NCBI GenBank assembly: GCA_018822665.1
Contig: JAHJJX010000027.1
Coordinates: 310,001 to 374,000, forward strand
DNA from: a bacterium
GTDB lineage: Bacteria > Campylobacterota > Campylobacteria > Campylobacterales > Sulfurimonadaceae
Direction: 5' to 3'
DNA length: 64,000 nt
Part shown: one piece after another, positions 18,983 through 27,948 of the stretch
Layout of the letters: every line of letters starts with the position of its first letter
Position numbering within the stretch: position 1 is the stretch's first letter
Position numbers and translations under genes: made by a program
The notes under the pieces: model-generated
What the model was told of the DNA's origin: nothing
The model's database searches: none
What the model saw: only the letters and a program-made list of their open reading frames with translations

Positions 18983-19737
18983 ACAGAAAATTTTTCTACA
19001 TCAAAAAAACTATCCACTGAAATGTTCTTAAATGCCGCATTTAGCGAGGTAAACAGCGATGGAAACTCTTTTTCCATTTTTGCCAGCATTTCTTTTGTTC
19101 TTGCTCTGGCATGTGGCATTTTTACATCAAATCTCATTGATGGACAAGCTTCATCACCAATAGTCTTAATTTCATTTTCTAAAGCAAAAGCAGTTAGCTG
19201 ACGCTCTCTCATCTGAATCAATGGCCTTATGACTATTAGTCCATTTGCGGCTTTGTACTTTGGGGCTAAACTTCTAAGTTGTCCGTTATATATAAAGTTC
19301 ATAAAAAAACTCTCAGCTGCATCATCCATATGATGACCAAGCGCAAGTTTATTACAATCATATTTTTGAGCAGCACTATACAGATATCCTCTTCTCATAC
19401 GAGAAAAAAAGCTACAAAAAGATGAATTCTTTCTTATTTTTTCTTCTGCCAAATTATACACATTCGTATTATGCACGGCATGTGGAATATCATATTCCTT
19501 ACAATGGGCTATTAACTCATCATAATTTTCACCCATCCCATAGGAAATAGTTACAGCAAGAAACTCAAATTTAAATGGTGCTCGGCGTTGTTGTTCTCTC
19601 ATTGCGTGCACCATAGTAAGGGAATCCTTCCCGCCGCTAAGCCCTACAAGAATTTTATCACCCTCTTCTATGAGATTAAACTCAGCATTCGTCCGGCCAA
19701 GCTTAGACATAATTTTTTTTGATAGTTTAATCGACAA
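18979..19737 (-). CDS. ttcA: TtcA-family tRNA 2-thiocytidine synthetase-like protein
   Basis: ATP-pyrophosphatase-fold protein that adenylates cytidine 32 of tRNA for thiolation. The PP-loop SGGKDS is at 34-39 and ALGHHMDDAAES follows. In E. coli TtcA three cysteines bind the 4Fe-4S cluster (CSLC plus one C-terminal). Here the site reads C108-S-F-F111, so the second ligand is phenylalanine, while the third is kept as Cys198. Either another residue completes the cluster or the protein uses a different chemistry. Holds TTCCACATGCC at 19477-19487 (IPHAV) and a near copy at 19107-19116. Overlaps mtnN start by 11 bases. Confidence 0.8.
   Translation of the reverse strand: MSIKLSKKIMSKLGRTNAEFNLIEEGDKILVGLSGGKDSLTMVHAMREQQRRAPFKFEFLAVTISYGMGENYDELIAHCKEYDIPHAVHNTNVYNLAEEKIRKNSSFCSFFSRMRRGYLYSAAQKYDCNKLALGHHMDDAAESFFMNFIYNGQLRSLAPKYKAANGLIVIRPLIQMRERQLTAFALENEIKTIGDEACPSMRFDVKMPHARARTKEMLAKMEKEFPSLFTSLNAAFKNISVDSFFDVEKFSV
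19477..19487 (-). repeat. TTCCACATGCC word
   Basis: Exact copy in the ttcA-like gene, read as IPHAV. A 10-base neighbour is at 19107-19116. Confidence 0.85.
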
Positions 19738-20419
19738 GTTTGTCCACCATTTTCATTATAAATTCAGCACTTTCTTTTGCGCTGCTTTCTAAAAATTCAT
19801 CAAAAGAAAAACTCGCATCCACATCTGCGGCATCACTAATGGCGCGAAGTATAAAAAAAGGAATATTTAAAGCATCACAGACAACAGCAACAGAAGCGCC
19901 TTCCATCTCCAGTGCATCTGCATTAAAAGTATTACCTATCCAGTTTTTTCTTTGCTCATTTGCTACAAACTGGTCACCCGTAGCGATAATACCTTCTTTT
20001 ACGGTCTTACGCATGCTTGTAGCTACTTCCTTGCTCATCTCAATCATTTGCGTGTCTGCTTCAATAAAAACAGCACCCTCAGGTACAAATCCAAAAGGAT
20101 GTCCAAAAGCTGTAATATCTAAATCATGTTGAGACAATTTTGTAGCAACAATTAAATCTCCAACCCTCAACTCAGAAGATATAGCTCCAGCCACACCCGA
20201 AAAAAGAAGTTTTTCTGCTCCAAAATGCTCAATCATAGTGCTTGCTGTTAAAGTTGAAAAAACTTTTCCTATTTTTGAATAGGCGATAATTAAATCCACA
20301 CCTCTATAAGATGCTTCATAATATTTATTTTTTGCATATTCAGTCGTTGTATACGTACCGAGTTTTTCTAAAATTGGGGCAATCTCTTCGGGCATTGCTC
20401 CCATAATAGCTATTTTCAT
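19727..20419 (-). CDS. mtnN: 5'-methylthioadenosine / S-adenosylhomocysteine nucleosidase (also aminofutalosine nucleosidase in this group)
   Basis: 230 residues, PNP/UDP phosphorylase fold. MKIAIMGAMPEEIAPIL, FSGVAGAIS, LEMEGASVAVVC and the catalytic aspartate in AISDAADVDAS are all present. In Helicobacter and Campylobacter the same enzyme also cleaves 6-amino-6-deoxyfutalosine in menaquinone synthesis; that second role is likely but inferred. Nine bases upstream ends the nitrilase gene; the mtnN end overlaps ttcA. Confidence 0.93.
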   Translation of the reverse strand: MKIAIMGAMPEEIAPILEKLGTYTTTEYAKNKYYEASYRGVDLIIAYSKIGKVFSTLTASTMIEHFGAEKLLFSGVAGAISSELRVGDLIVATKLSQHDLDITAFGHPFGFVPEGAVFIEADTQMIEMSKEVATSMRKTVKEGIIATGDQFVANEQRKNWIGNTFNADALEMEGASVAVVCDALNIPFFILRAISDAADVDASFSFDEFLESSAKESAEFIMKMVDKLVD

Positions 20420-20427
20420 GTTTAGTC

Positions 20428-21165
20428 CTATATTTCAAATGTTTTAGTTATAGTTTCGTAATGAGGCAGCTTGTGTAAAATCTTTGCATTTTTATCAACT
20501 ATACAACTTCCACCCCAAAAACCAAGTCCATCTTCAAAGCCGACTCTATTTACAAAAATAACTTTGGCACTGCACTGAAGAGCAGCCGATTTAATTAAAG
20601 CGTACCATTGATTTTCAATGACTAATCCATCCTCTTCAAAACCACGTGCCGGTGAAGCGACAAGAGCAATAATATAGTCAGGATTTTCCTCAAAAAGTTG
20701 TTGAATAACACTTGCATGCCATAAATCTTCACAAACAAGCATTGAAACCTTGGCATGTGGAATATTCTTTTGCGTATGCGATATTGCAAAGCTTTCAAAT
20801 ATATTTCCGGCAGTAAAATAACGAGCTTCTTCAAACATACCATAATTTGGGAGATGGACTTTATTGTGTTGACTTAACAGCGCTCCGTTTGAAAAAAAAA
20901 GAGCTGCATTTCTAAATACATTCCCATCTTTTATAGCCGCACCGACTACAATGTCCACATGCCGACTTAGTTCGCACAACTCACCTAGTTCTTCAATTTT
21001 CCAAGCATCTTCAAAAAGTTTGTCTTGAAGCAAATAGCCATTTAAAGACAGTTCTGGAAATACTATCAAATCACTTGTGTGCATATTTTCTTTTACTGTA
21101 GAAACTACATCAAAAATATTAGAGCGATTGAGCTTTGGAGAACTTTGAACTAAAGTTATTTTCAT
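20428..21165 (-). CDS. Carbon-nitrogen hydrolase (nitrilase superfamily)
   Basis: 245 residues with the Glu-Lys-Cys triad: Glu in VFPELSLNGY, Lys in HNKVHLPNYG, Cys in MLVCEDLWH. The CEDLW form is typical of the glutaminase-type amidases related to NAD synthetase and omega-amidase branches; the exact substrate cannot be read. Holds one exact TTCCACATGCC (20752-20762, IPHAK) and a 10-base copy (20954-20963, RHVD). Lies 1 base downstream of fabD. Confidence 0.85.
   Translation of the reverse strand: MKITLVQSSPKLNRSNIFDVVSTVKENMHTSDLIVFPELSLNGYLLQDKLFEDAWKIEELGELCELSRHVDIVVGAAIKDGNVFRNAALFFSNGALLSQHNKVHLPNYGMFEEARYFTAGNIFESFAISHTQKNIPHAKVSMLVCEDLWHASVIQQLFEENPDYIIALVASPARGFEEDGLVIENQWYALIKSAALQCSAKVIFVNRVGFEDGLGFWGGSCIVDKNAKILHKLPHYETITKTFEI
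20752..20762 (-). repeat. TTCCACATGCC word
   Basis: Exact copy in the nitrilase gene, read as IPHAK. A 10-base copy in the opposite orientation lies at 20954-20963. Confidence 0.85.
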
Positions 21166-21166
21166 T

Positions 21167-22111
21167 TTAGTTACAAATTTCCTCTACTACTTTTGTCAAA
21201 CTCTCCATATCGGAAATATTGAATGTAGTTAAGTCTTTTGCAATTCTTCTATTGAGCCCTTTAAGTACAATTCCATTTCCAAATTCTATAGCAACATCAA
21301 CATCCCTAGCGATTGCTTCAATGGATTGTTTGTATTTTACAGGCTTTACTAACTGATCTGTTAACAAAGAAACCGCTTCATTTTTTGTACGGTAAGGCTT
21401 TGTAGTAACATTTGAAATGATTGGTGCACTAAACTCATCTTGAATCATACGAGACATTAAAGTAGACAATGGCTCTTGCGCAGGAGCTAAAAGTTCACAA
21501 TGGCTGGCAACAGACATATTTAAAAGCAATGCTCTTTTCGCACCGGCTTCTTTAAAAGTCTGTTCTAATGATTCTAAATCCGCTTTCATGCCGGCGACAA
21601 CTAATTGTCCATCTTGATTATAGTTTGCAGGCCAAACTTTTTTACCATCTTTTTGGGCATCCAAACATACCTTTTCAACACTTGCATCGTCTAAACCAAC
21701 TATTGCCATCATTCCAGCTTCAATAGAGTCACATGCACTCTGCATAAAAGAGCCTCTCTTATGTACTAACTCTACTGCATCTATATAGTCAATCGCTCCG
21801 CTTGCGCAAAGAGCTGAAAACTCACCTAAGGAATGCCCGAGAAAAAGTGTAGGGCTAACATCAGGGCAAGCCTCCTTAAAAAGGCGATATGCAATCATTT
21901 GCACAAGTAAAATTGCAGGTTGAGTATAAGCGGTTTGTCCAAGTTTTTCATTTTCTTCAAAAATCAATTCTTTAAAATCAATGCCTATTCTTTCTCCTGC
22001 TTTAGAAAACATCTCTTTGGCAATATCTGAATTTTCATAAAAGTCTTTCCCCATTCCTACGGCTTGACTTCCTTGCCCTGCAAAAATCATCGCTATTTTT
22101 TTTGACATCAT
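21167..22111 (-). CDS. fabD: Malonyl-CoA:ACP transacylase
   Basis: Loads malonyl groups onto acyl carrier protein for type II fatty acid synthesis. 314 residues with FAGQGSQAVGMG at the N-terminus, the nucleophile serine in GHSLGE, and the catalytic His region near SVASHCELLAPA. Lies between the nitrilase gene and a Fis-type regulator with short spacers. Confidence 0.95.
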   Translation of the reverse strand: MMSKKIAMIFAGQGSQAVGMGKDFYENSDIAKEMFSKAGERIGIDFKELIFEENEKLGQTAYTQPAILLVQMIAYRLFKEACPDVSPTLFLGHSLGEFSALCASGAIDYIDAVELVHKRGSFMQSACDSIEAGMMAIVGLDDASVEKVCLDAQKDGKKVWPANYNQDGQLVVAGMKADLESLEQTFKEAGAKRALLLNMSVASHCELLAPAQEPLSTLMSRMIQDEFSAPIISNVTTKPYRTKNEAVSLLTDQLVKPVKYKQSIEAIARDVDVAIEFGNGIVLKGLNRRIAKDLTTFNISDMESLTKVVEEICN

Positions 22112-22117
22112 TCTTCC

Positions 22118-22870
22118 TTATAAATATTGTTTATTATCTGATATTTTTTTTCTAAGTGTATTTCTATTTAATCCAAGCTTATCAGAAAGTTGCAACTGAG
22201 ATTTAAATTTACAAAGTCCAGCTCTGATGAGAGGAGCTTCAAATAAATATAAAAAGTTTTTGTAATCATTATTTGAACCCAATCTACTCATTAAATAATT
22301 TTCAATTATGCCCATAAGTTCGAGATCTTCTATATCTTGTAAAAGATAATTTATCATTACTTGTCTTCTTAATGAGTTTGAGTTTTTACTCAAATCAGGT
22401 TTGAAATTTTCAATATTAAATTTTTCACTTCCACCAAAAAGTACAAAAGCTTCTTCTATAAACTTTTTTACCAATAGGTCAACATCTTCCAATCTTTTAG
22501 ATAATGGAGGGATGTCAAATTTAACACTAAACAAATCATCAATTAACTCATTATTAAATGAACTCTTTGCAGTTGCTATAACTCTTACACCGTTTAAATT
22601 AATACTGTCAACAACTCTTTTTATATTAGGTGAATTTTCTAAATTTAAAATAATTATTTCATTTGAAGATTCAAGCGTAGTCAATATTTCATCAAATTTC
22701 GATGCATCCAAAATGGGTGCATCAGGAAGGATATATTCAGCAAGGCTCTTTTTACCAACGCCAACTTCTCCGCAAATAAGAGAATTGACACTGAGTGTTT
22801 TTAAGAGAGTTGCTGTTTTAAATGCTTGCGAAGAAGCATCGGAAGCTGTTATAAAATTAGTCGCATCCAC
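22118..22870 (-). CDS. Degenerate sigma-54-activator-like protein with Fis-type HTH
   Basis: About 250 residues. An N-terminal Walker A-like GEVGVGKKS (about residue 33 from the chosen start) begins a reduced AAA-like domain that lacks the GAFTGA loop needed to contact sigma-54, so it is unlikely to be a classic activator. The C-terminal 45 residues are a Fis-type helix-turn-helix (QLQLSDKLGLNRNTLRKKI). A longer frame reaches 22909, but its first residues are an out-of-frame reading of the slyD Cys/Gly tail; a GTG at 22870 preceded by GGTGG is preferred. Overlaps slyD by 14 bases. Confidence 0.65.
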   Translation of the reverse strand: MDATNFITASDASSQAFKTATLLKTLSVNSLICGEVGVGKKSLAEYILPDAPILDASKFDEILTTLESSNEIIILNLENSPNIKRVVDSINLNGVRVIATAKSSFNNELIDDLFSVKFDIPPLSKRLEDVDLLVKKFIEEAFVLFGGSEKFNIENFKPDLSKNSNSLRRQVMINYLLQDIEDLELMGIIENYLMSRLGSNNDYKNFLYLFEAPLIRAGLCKFKSQLQLSDKLGLNRNTLRKKISDNKQYL

Positions 22871-23378
22871 AACCGCTGCCACCACCAGTACCGCAGCAAC
22901 CAGAATCATCTTGTTTATTTTCAGCTGGAATACCCGTCATTGCTTCTTCTGCTGAAGCATCTCTAATATTATTAACAGTAACACTGAACATTAAATCTTT
23001 ACCAGCCAATGGATGGTTAAAGTCAATAATGACATTTTCTTCACCTATCTCTTTAACAGTAACCTGAACCGTACCGCCATCTTCGCCTTGCCCATATAAA
23101 GTCATGCCTATTTCTAAATCAATTCCTGCAAATTGATCTTTAGGAACTTCTTGTTTTGCTTCATCATTGTAAGTGCCGTAAGCATCTTCAGACTTCACAA
23201 GAACATCACCTTTCTCACCAATAGCCATATCAACTATTCCATTTTCCAATCCTGGAATTATTTGACCTTTGCCAAACATAAATACTAACGGGGCACCGCC
23301 AACATTACTATCTACAACTTTATCACCATCACGAACTTCATATTCGATTGATACAATTTGATTTGTTTCTATTGCCAT
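22857..23378 (-). CDS. slyD: FKBP-type peptidyl-prolyl isomerase, SlyD-like, with Cys-rich metal-binding tail
   Basis: 173 residues. N-terminal FKBP domain (VSIEYEVRDGDKVVDSN) with inserted IF chaperone domain, ending in a tail with DDSGCCGTGGGSGCGCD. SlyD is a folding factor and nickel donor for NiFe-hydrogenase maturation with HypB in E. coli; given the large hyp/hyd locus in this window a nickel role is plausible but inferred. AT-rich spacer of 75 bases separates it from cpoB. Confidence 0.9.
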   Translation of the reverse strand: MAIETNQIVSIEYEVRDGDKVVDSNVGGAPLVFMFGKGQIIPGLENGIVDMAIGEKGDVLVKSEDAYGTYNDEAKQEVPKDQFAGIDLEIGMTLYGQGEDGGTVQVTVKEIGEENVIIDFNHPLAGKDLMFSVTVNNIRDASAEEAMTGIPAENKQDDSGCCGTGGGSGCGCD

Positions 23379-23453
23379 GCTTTAGACCTTATATATTAAT
23401 TTTTTTGGATTTTATCATAAAAAAATATAAAATTGCTGAAATTTAATTTACAT

Positions 23454-24374
23454 CTACTTCATTAAGCTAATGTACTTTTGCGCATCACTAGCATATTTTG
23501 TATTTGGATATTTAGAAATGATTCCATTATAAAATGCTATTGCGTTATTTTTATCCCCTGTTTTTTCCATTGCACTCGCTGTATGCAACATTAATTCCGG
23601 CATATAAGAAGCTTCTGAATATAAAGAAGCACTTTTTTTAAAATAAGCGATAGCCTCTGAATAATTTTTTCTGTAATAATGCATTTCACCTATCATATAA
23701 TGCGCACGGGCAGGTTTATAATTATTATCAATTAAATATGTATAATATTCAATGGATTCAGTATAATTTTTTTTATCATAAAACTCTCTGGCACTATTGT
23801 ATATATCGGCCTTTGAAATACTGTCCAATTGAGATTTACCAGAAGTAGCTTTCTTTTTAAACTCTACAGTCATTATTTCTTTGAATTTGTTAACATCATT
23901 TACAAGTGAATTAAATTCTTCTTTAGTGACATAATTTGCATTAATTGTGTCAAGCAATTTTGATAACTCTGACATTAATAATTTAATTTTTTCTATATTT
24001 TCTGTGTTTGTTTGTGCAACTTGATTAACTCTTTTTTCAAATTCATTTGCGGTTTTCAGCTCTTCACTTTGCTTATCGTTCATATTCTGCATAAAAATCT
24101 TATTTTCTTGTGATTTTCTACTCAAACTTTCAACAATACTTTGTAAACCGTCAATTCTTTCTCTGAGTGAATCAACTTCATTGGCTTGATTATTACTTTT
24201 TACAACTACTTTTTGAAGATTGTCTTTATTTTGCAGAATTACTTTTTCGCTAGAGGTCAAGCCATAGGGTTGAGGGCTGGAAATATCGCCTGCTCCGAAC
24301 GCTGATGGTTCGGAACTTGCTAAACTATAAGGCAGAAGAGTTGCAAGTAATGCAACTATTAAACTGCGTTTCAT
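23454..24374 (-). CDS. cpoB: Tol-Pal system TPR protein CpoB (YbgF)
   Basis: 306 residues. Signal peptide at 1-19, a coiled-coil (about 65-125) of the YbgF trimerisation type, then three TPR repeats (AREFYDKKNYTESIEYY, AHYMIGEMHYYRKNYSEAI, MEKTGDKNNAIAFY). CpoB coordinates outer-membrane constriction with peptidoglycan synthesis at division. Three bases after pal, in the pal-cpoB order usual for tol operons. Confidence 0.9.
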   Translation of the reverse strand: MKRSLIVALLATLLPYSLASSEPSAFGAGDISSPQPYGLTSSEKVILQNKDNLQKVVVKSNNQANEVDSLRERIDGLQSIVESLSRKSQENKIFMQNMNDKQSEELKTANEFEKRVNQVAQTNTENIEKIKLLMSELSKLLDTINANYVTKEEFNSLVNDVNKFKEIMTVEFKKKATSGKSQLDSISKADIYNSAREFYDKKNYTESIEYYTYLIDNNYKPARAHYMIGEMHYYRKNYSEAIAYFKKSASLYSEASYMPELMLHTASAMEKTGDKNNAIAFYNGIISKYPNTKYASDAQKYISLMK

Positions 24375-24377
24375 GAA

Positions 24378-24926
24378 TTAAGGAAGAAGTTTGAAGTCAA
24401 CACGACGGTTTTTTGACCAACACTCTTTCGTTTTATCAGTACAAACTTGGTTGCTTTCGCCATAACTTACCATAGTAACACGATTTTCCTCAACACCTTC
24501 TGCAACTAATGCATTTTTAACAGCATTTGCTCTTTTTAAACCTAGTGCAAAGTTATATTCATCACTACCCCACTCATCACAATTACCTTCAAGTTTAATC
24601 ATGAAATTGCCTGCAGCACCTTTAGCCAATTGAGCATCACTTGAAACTTTATCTTTCATATCCGCACGAATATCAAATTTATCAAAGTCAAAGTAAACAG
24701 ATAACATTTCTTTTTCTAAATTTGCCATAATCGTTTCAGTACTATCTGTATTTGCTACAACCGAAGCACTACTATCAGCAACTGTTTCAGTTACAACTGC
24801 CGGTACTTCTTCTACCTTTACAACTTTTTGTTGTTCAGACAATTCATCAACTGCTGGCTTTTTAGAACTACATCCACTAAACACTAAAAGTGCTATCACT
24901 ATACTAGAAAGAACTATTTTTCTCAT
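24378..24926 (-). CDS. pal: Peptidoglycan-associated lipoprotein Pal
   Basis: Outer-membrane lipoprotein that anchors the Tol complex to peptidoglycan. 182 residues; lipobox LVFSGC with Cys19, a flexible linker, then the OmpA-like domain (VYFDFDKFDIR, EGNCDEWGSDEYNFALGLKRA, VSYGESN, NRRVDF). Separated from tolB by an 80-base AT-rich spacer that probably holds its own promoter. Confidence 0.95.
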   Translation of the reverse strand: MRKIVLSSIVIALLVFSGCSSKKPAVDELSEQQKVVKVEEVPAVVTETVADSSASVVANTDSTETIMANLEKEMLSVYFDFDKFDIRADMKDKVSSDAQLAKGAAGNFMIKLEGNCDEWGSDEYNFALGLKRANAVKNALVAEGVEENRVTMVSYGESNQVCTDKTKECWSKNRRVDFKLLP

Positions 24927-25006
24927 CTCAAACCTTGGTATTAAAATTACGGTATTGTATCAGAAATATATTAATAATAAATCAAAAAAAAAATAATTAT
25001 CTATAA

Positions 25007-26257
25007 TTACCAATCAATGGCCTGAATCTTCCCATATTTTAGAGGGAAAAGATAATTTTTATTATGAAGTAATCGTATTATTCCGATTGAGCTTTGTTCT
25101 TTGTAATTTTTTACAAATAATATAGCATCGCCATCTTTTGAAAATCTAGGAAATTCATTATTTCCCGTTGCTGTCAATCTGCGTATAAAATCCGTTTTTG
25201 TTGAAATCAGATGTAAATTAAATGTATTTGCAGAAAAAGCATTGGAACTTTCTCTTGCTTTATATACAAGATACTCTCCATGTGAACTACAAGAAGAATT
25301 ACTGTTTCCATAATAAACCATTTGTTCAACCGTATTGCTATCAATCACTTTAGAAAAAACATTTGGATGGCCCAGTCTATTTGATATAAATGCTATTTTA
25401 TTGTCATTCATGAACTGACCATTAACATCGATTCCAGCATATGTTGTAATTCTTTTATATGTTTTTGCTTCAATATCATATAAATATATATCGGGTTGAC
25501 CCTTTGGTGCCATAGTTAAAAGCAGTTTTTTTGAATCATCACTAACATCGGAACACACTAACATCCCATCCGATGAAATTATACTAATAACTTTTGCACT
25601 AGCGACATCAACTTTTTTTAATGTAGGTTGAGTGGAATCCAATGATGTATAATAAAAAGCGTCTTGTTGTTTATTGGCCCATTTTGGGAAAATATTAAAT
25701 CCACCTTTTACAACAACATGTTGATATTCCAATGTATAATCCGATATAACAATTTCACTTTTTTTAGAATCCACCATTCTTGAAAAAATAACCTTTTTCT
25801 TCATCCATTCGACAGAGGGTGCGCCCATAAATTCATTAATATCATACGCAATAGCATGTGAAACAAACATATACACATTATTTGCACTTATTTTATAATT
25901 CTTAACCAATACAGTAGCGTTGTCCTTAAATAATTTCAATTCTACATTTAAGGCGCCATTATCATCTTCAAACAATTTGTACCGTAATACATATTGCATA
26001 TTTTTATTTTCTATAACAACATCACCGGCATCAAATTTTGTTGTATTATATTTTCTTTCAACATTAAATAAGGACAAAACATTTAAATCAGAAACTAAGG
26101 CTTTAAAAAATTTCATTTTAAATGTATCATCATAACTAATTGATGCATCTTCAACTGCCAACGCGGGAAGCGATTCAATTTTTTTTATAACTTCAATAGT
26201 TGCATCACTTCCAAAAGATAAACTAAACAACATAAACAATATCACAACTACTTTCAA
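25007..26257 (-). CDS. tolB: Tol-Pal translocation protein TolB
   Basis: Periplasmic protein linking TolA and Pal. 416 residues with signal peptide (MKVVVILFMLFSLSFG), an N-terminal domain (SLFNVERKYNTTKFD) and a beta-propeller whose blades show the repeated SxDG/PDIYLYD pattern (TMAPKGQPDIYLYD, FPRFSKDGDAILF). Two bases after the TolA-like gene. Confidence 0.9.
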   Translation of the reverse strand: MKVVVILFMLFSLSFGSDATIEVIKKIESLPALAVEDASISYDDTFKMKFFKALVSDLNVLSLFNVERKYNTTKFDAGDVVIENKNMQYVLRYKLFEDDNGALNVELKLFKDNATVLVKNYKISANNVYMFVSHAIAYDINEFMGAPSVEWMKKKVIFSRMVDSKKSEIVISDYTLEYQHVVVKGGFNIFPKWANKQQDAFYYTSLDSTQPTLKKVDVASAKVISIISSDGMLVCSDVSDDSKKLLLTMAPKGQPDIYLYDIEAKTYKRITTYAGIDVNGQFMNDNKIAFISNRLGHPNVFSKVIDSNTVEQMVYYGNSNSSCSSHGEYLVYKARESSNAFSANTFNLHLISTKTDFIRRLTATGNNEFPRFSKDGDAILFVKNYKEQSSIGIIRLLHNKNYLFPLKYGKIQAIDW

Positions 26258-26259
26258 AA

Positions 26260-26991
26260 CTATTCCTTTGATGTCAATATAACTGTATAACTTCCAGATT
26301 TATTTTGTGGATTTACAGGAAAAATTGCACTCATTAATCTATCCTTAATTTTATCGCTTTCTTCATTTAAACTACTATTTCCCGAATAGCTTAAAATTCT
26401 AAAATCCAAAACTTTTCCTATACTACTTAACTCAATCACAGCTTTTACACTATGTCCCTGTGAGTTTTGAGGCGGGTAAAAATGCTTGTAAACTAAGGCC
26501 TGAATATTAGCAAAATATTCATTAACCTTATCGGCCGAGGATGCTATATTATTTTTGTCACTTATCTCTATATTGTCTAAATTATTAACTTTTTTAGAAA
26601 TTTCTGTGACTTCGTTACTCTTTTTAGTCGGTATTTTTTTTTGAATTTCCTGAAGTCTTTTATTATCCACTTTTTCTTTAATTTTTTCTTTTTTTATGCT
26701 CTTCGTCCATACATCACTAAATAAGTCATCAATATTTACTGCAGCAGGTTCAACGGGAGCTTCAACAGATTCAATTATTTCTTCTTTTTGTACTGTTGGG
26801 TTTATTTCAGAAATTTTTGTTTCCACAATTGGTGAGTCTAATGAAATGGAGATATAATTGTCTTTTTTTAAAGCATATTGATTAATTTCATCTCTTGAAA
26901 ACATCATATATATAAAAAGAGCTAAAAACAAGACAAATAGAGATAGAGATATCAAACCACTTGTAAAAAAAATAAAGTTATTTCTAACCAT
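26260..26991 (-). CDS. tolA: TolA-like protein with TonB-type C-terminus
   Basis: 243 residues: one N-terminal membrane anchor (about 8-30, FFTSGLISLSLFVLFLALFIY), a charged linker (about 60-155), and a C-terminal TonB/TolA-like domain (FANIQALVYKHFYPP ... GKVLDFRILSYSGN). It transmits proton-motive energy from TolQR to TolB-Pal. Called TolA from position; by sequence alone it could be a TonB. Overlaps tolR by 8 bases. Confidence 0.78.
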   Translation of the reverse strand: MVRNNFIFFTSGLISLSLFVLFLALFIYMMFSRDEINQYALKKDNYISISLDSPIVETKISEINPTVQKEEIIESVEAPVEPAAVNIDDLFSDVWTKSIKKEKIKEKVDNKRLQEIQKKIPTKKSNEVTEISKKVNNLDNIEISDKNNIASSADKVNEYFANIQALVYKHFYPPQNSQGHSVKAVIELSSIGKVLDFRILSYSGNSSLNEESDKIKDRLMSAIFPVNPQNKSGSYTVILTSKE

Positions 26992-27376
26992 TTGTAGCTA
27001 ATGAAACCTCTATGAACCCTGACTGTTTAACAGTAGCTAGAATAGACATGACTGTACCATAATCTAAACTTTTATCAGCACTAATTAATACAGTAGCTTT
27101 CAGATCTAAATTTCTGGAATATTTATAAAAATTATCTCCAAACGAGTTTAAATCAAAAATATCTTTATTGACCATGAGCTTTAAATCTTTATTGATAGTA
27201 ATATGAACAGGCGGAATTTTTGAAAGTTGTTTACTTACTGAGCCCTGAGGCAGTTTAATATTTTCTTCATATACAATATTAGGTGCAATAACCATTAATA
27301 TTGCCAAAAGCACAAGCATAATATCAACCAGCGGTGTGATATTCAATTCAGGTTTGTCTTCCCAATCGTAAATCAT
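26984..27376 (-). CDS. tolR: TolR/ExbD family biopolymer transport protein
   Basis: 130 residues. LNITPLVDIMLVLLAILMV is the single membrane helix with its essential Asp, followed by a periplasmic domain of ExbD type (VHITINKDLKLMVNK, LISADKSLDYGTVM). Works with TolQ as the proton-driven motor. Two bases after tolQ. Confidence 0.93.
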   Translation of the reverse strand: MIYDWEDKPELNITPLVDIMLVLLAILMVIAPNIVYEENIKLPQGSVSKQLSKIPPVHITINKDLKLMVNKDIFDLNSFGDNFYKYSRNLDLKATVLISADKSLDYGTVMSILATVKQSGFIEVSLATNG

Positions 27377-27378
27377 AT

Positions 27379-27945
27379 TTAAGCTTTACGTGCTAAAAGT
27401 GCATCACTTTGCATTTGAAGAAAAGTAATTAATTCAAATGATTTTCGCTTTAATATTTGGTGATATGTATAAGCAAAAATTGCCACAAAAATACCAGCAG
27501 CTGTTGCGACTAAAGCATCAGAAACTCCACTAGAAATTATTGACATACTGCCACTACTTTGTCCAATGTGTGTAAATGTATCCAAAATAGATACAACAGT
27601 TCCAAACAAACCGATAAAGGGAGTAGTAGATGAAAACACAGACAATAATGACAAACCTTTGGTTGCTTCTTTAGTTGCAGCCAACATACCAAGGTCTAAA
27701 ATTTCTTTGTTTATGCTTGAGTGAGTTCTTATAAAATGGCTTAAGAAAGATTGATGACTAACTGTTGAAGCCCCTAAAAGTAAACTTTCCAAAGAATCAT
27801 TTTCTTTTGAGAGCCAATTATTGACTGAAAAGTAACGATAAAAGAAAACCCAATTAAGAACTATGAAGTATATTGACAATAAAGCCAATACACCTATAGT
27901 CACTGGATGACTTTTAAGATAAAAATCTAATAAATCGTTCGCCAT
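27379..27945 (-). CDS. tolQ: TolQ/ExbB/MotA family proton channel
   Basis: 188 residues with three membrane segments: about 18-38, and a pair within 100-160 (STTPFIGLFGTVVSILDTF, SGVSDALVATAAGIFVAIFAY). Forms the channel with TolR. Follows atpC by 3 bases, so the tol genes may be read through from the ATP synthase operon. Confidence 0.92.
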   Translation of the reverse strand: MANDLLDFYLKSHPVTIGVLALLSIYFIVLNWVFFYRYFSVNNWLSKENDSLESLLLGASTVSHQSFLSHFIRTHSSINKEILDLGMLAATKEATKGLSLLSVFSSTTPFIGLFGTVVSILDTFTHIGQSSGSMSIISSGVSDALVATAAGIFVAIFAYTYHQILKRKSFELITFLQMQSDALLARKA

Positions 27946-27948
27946 TAT

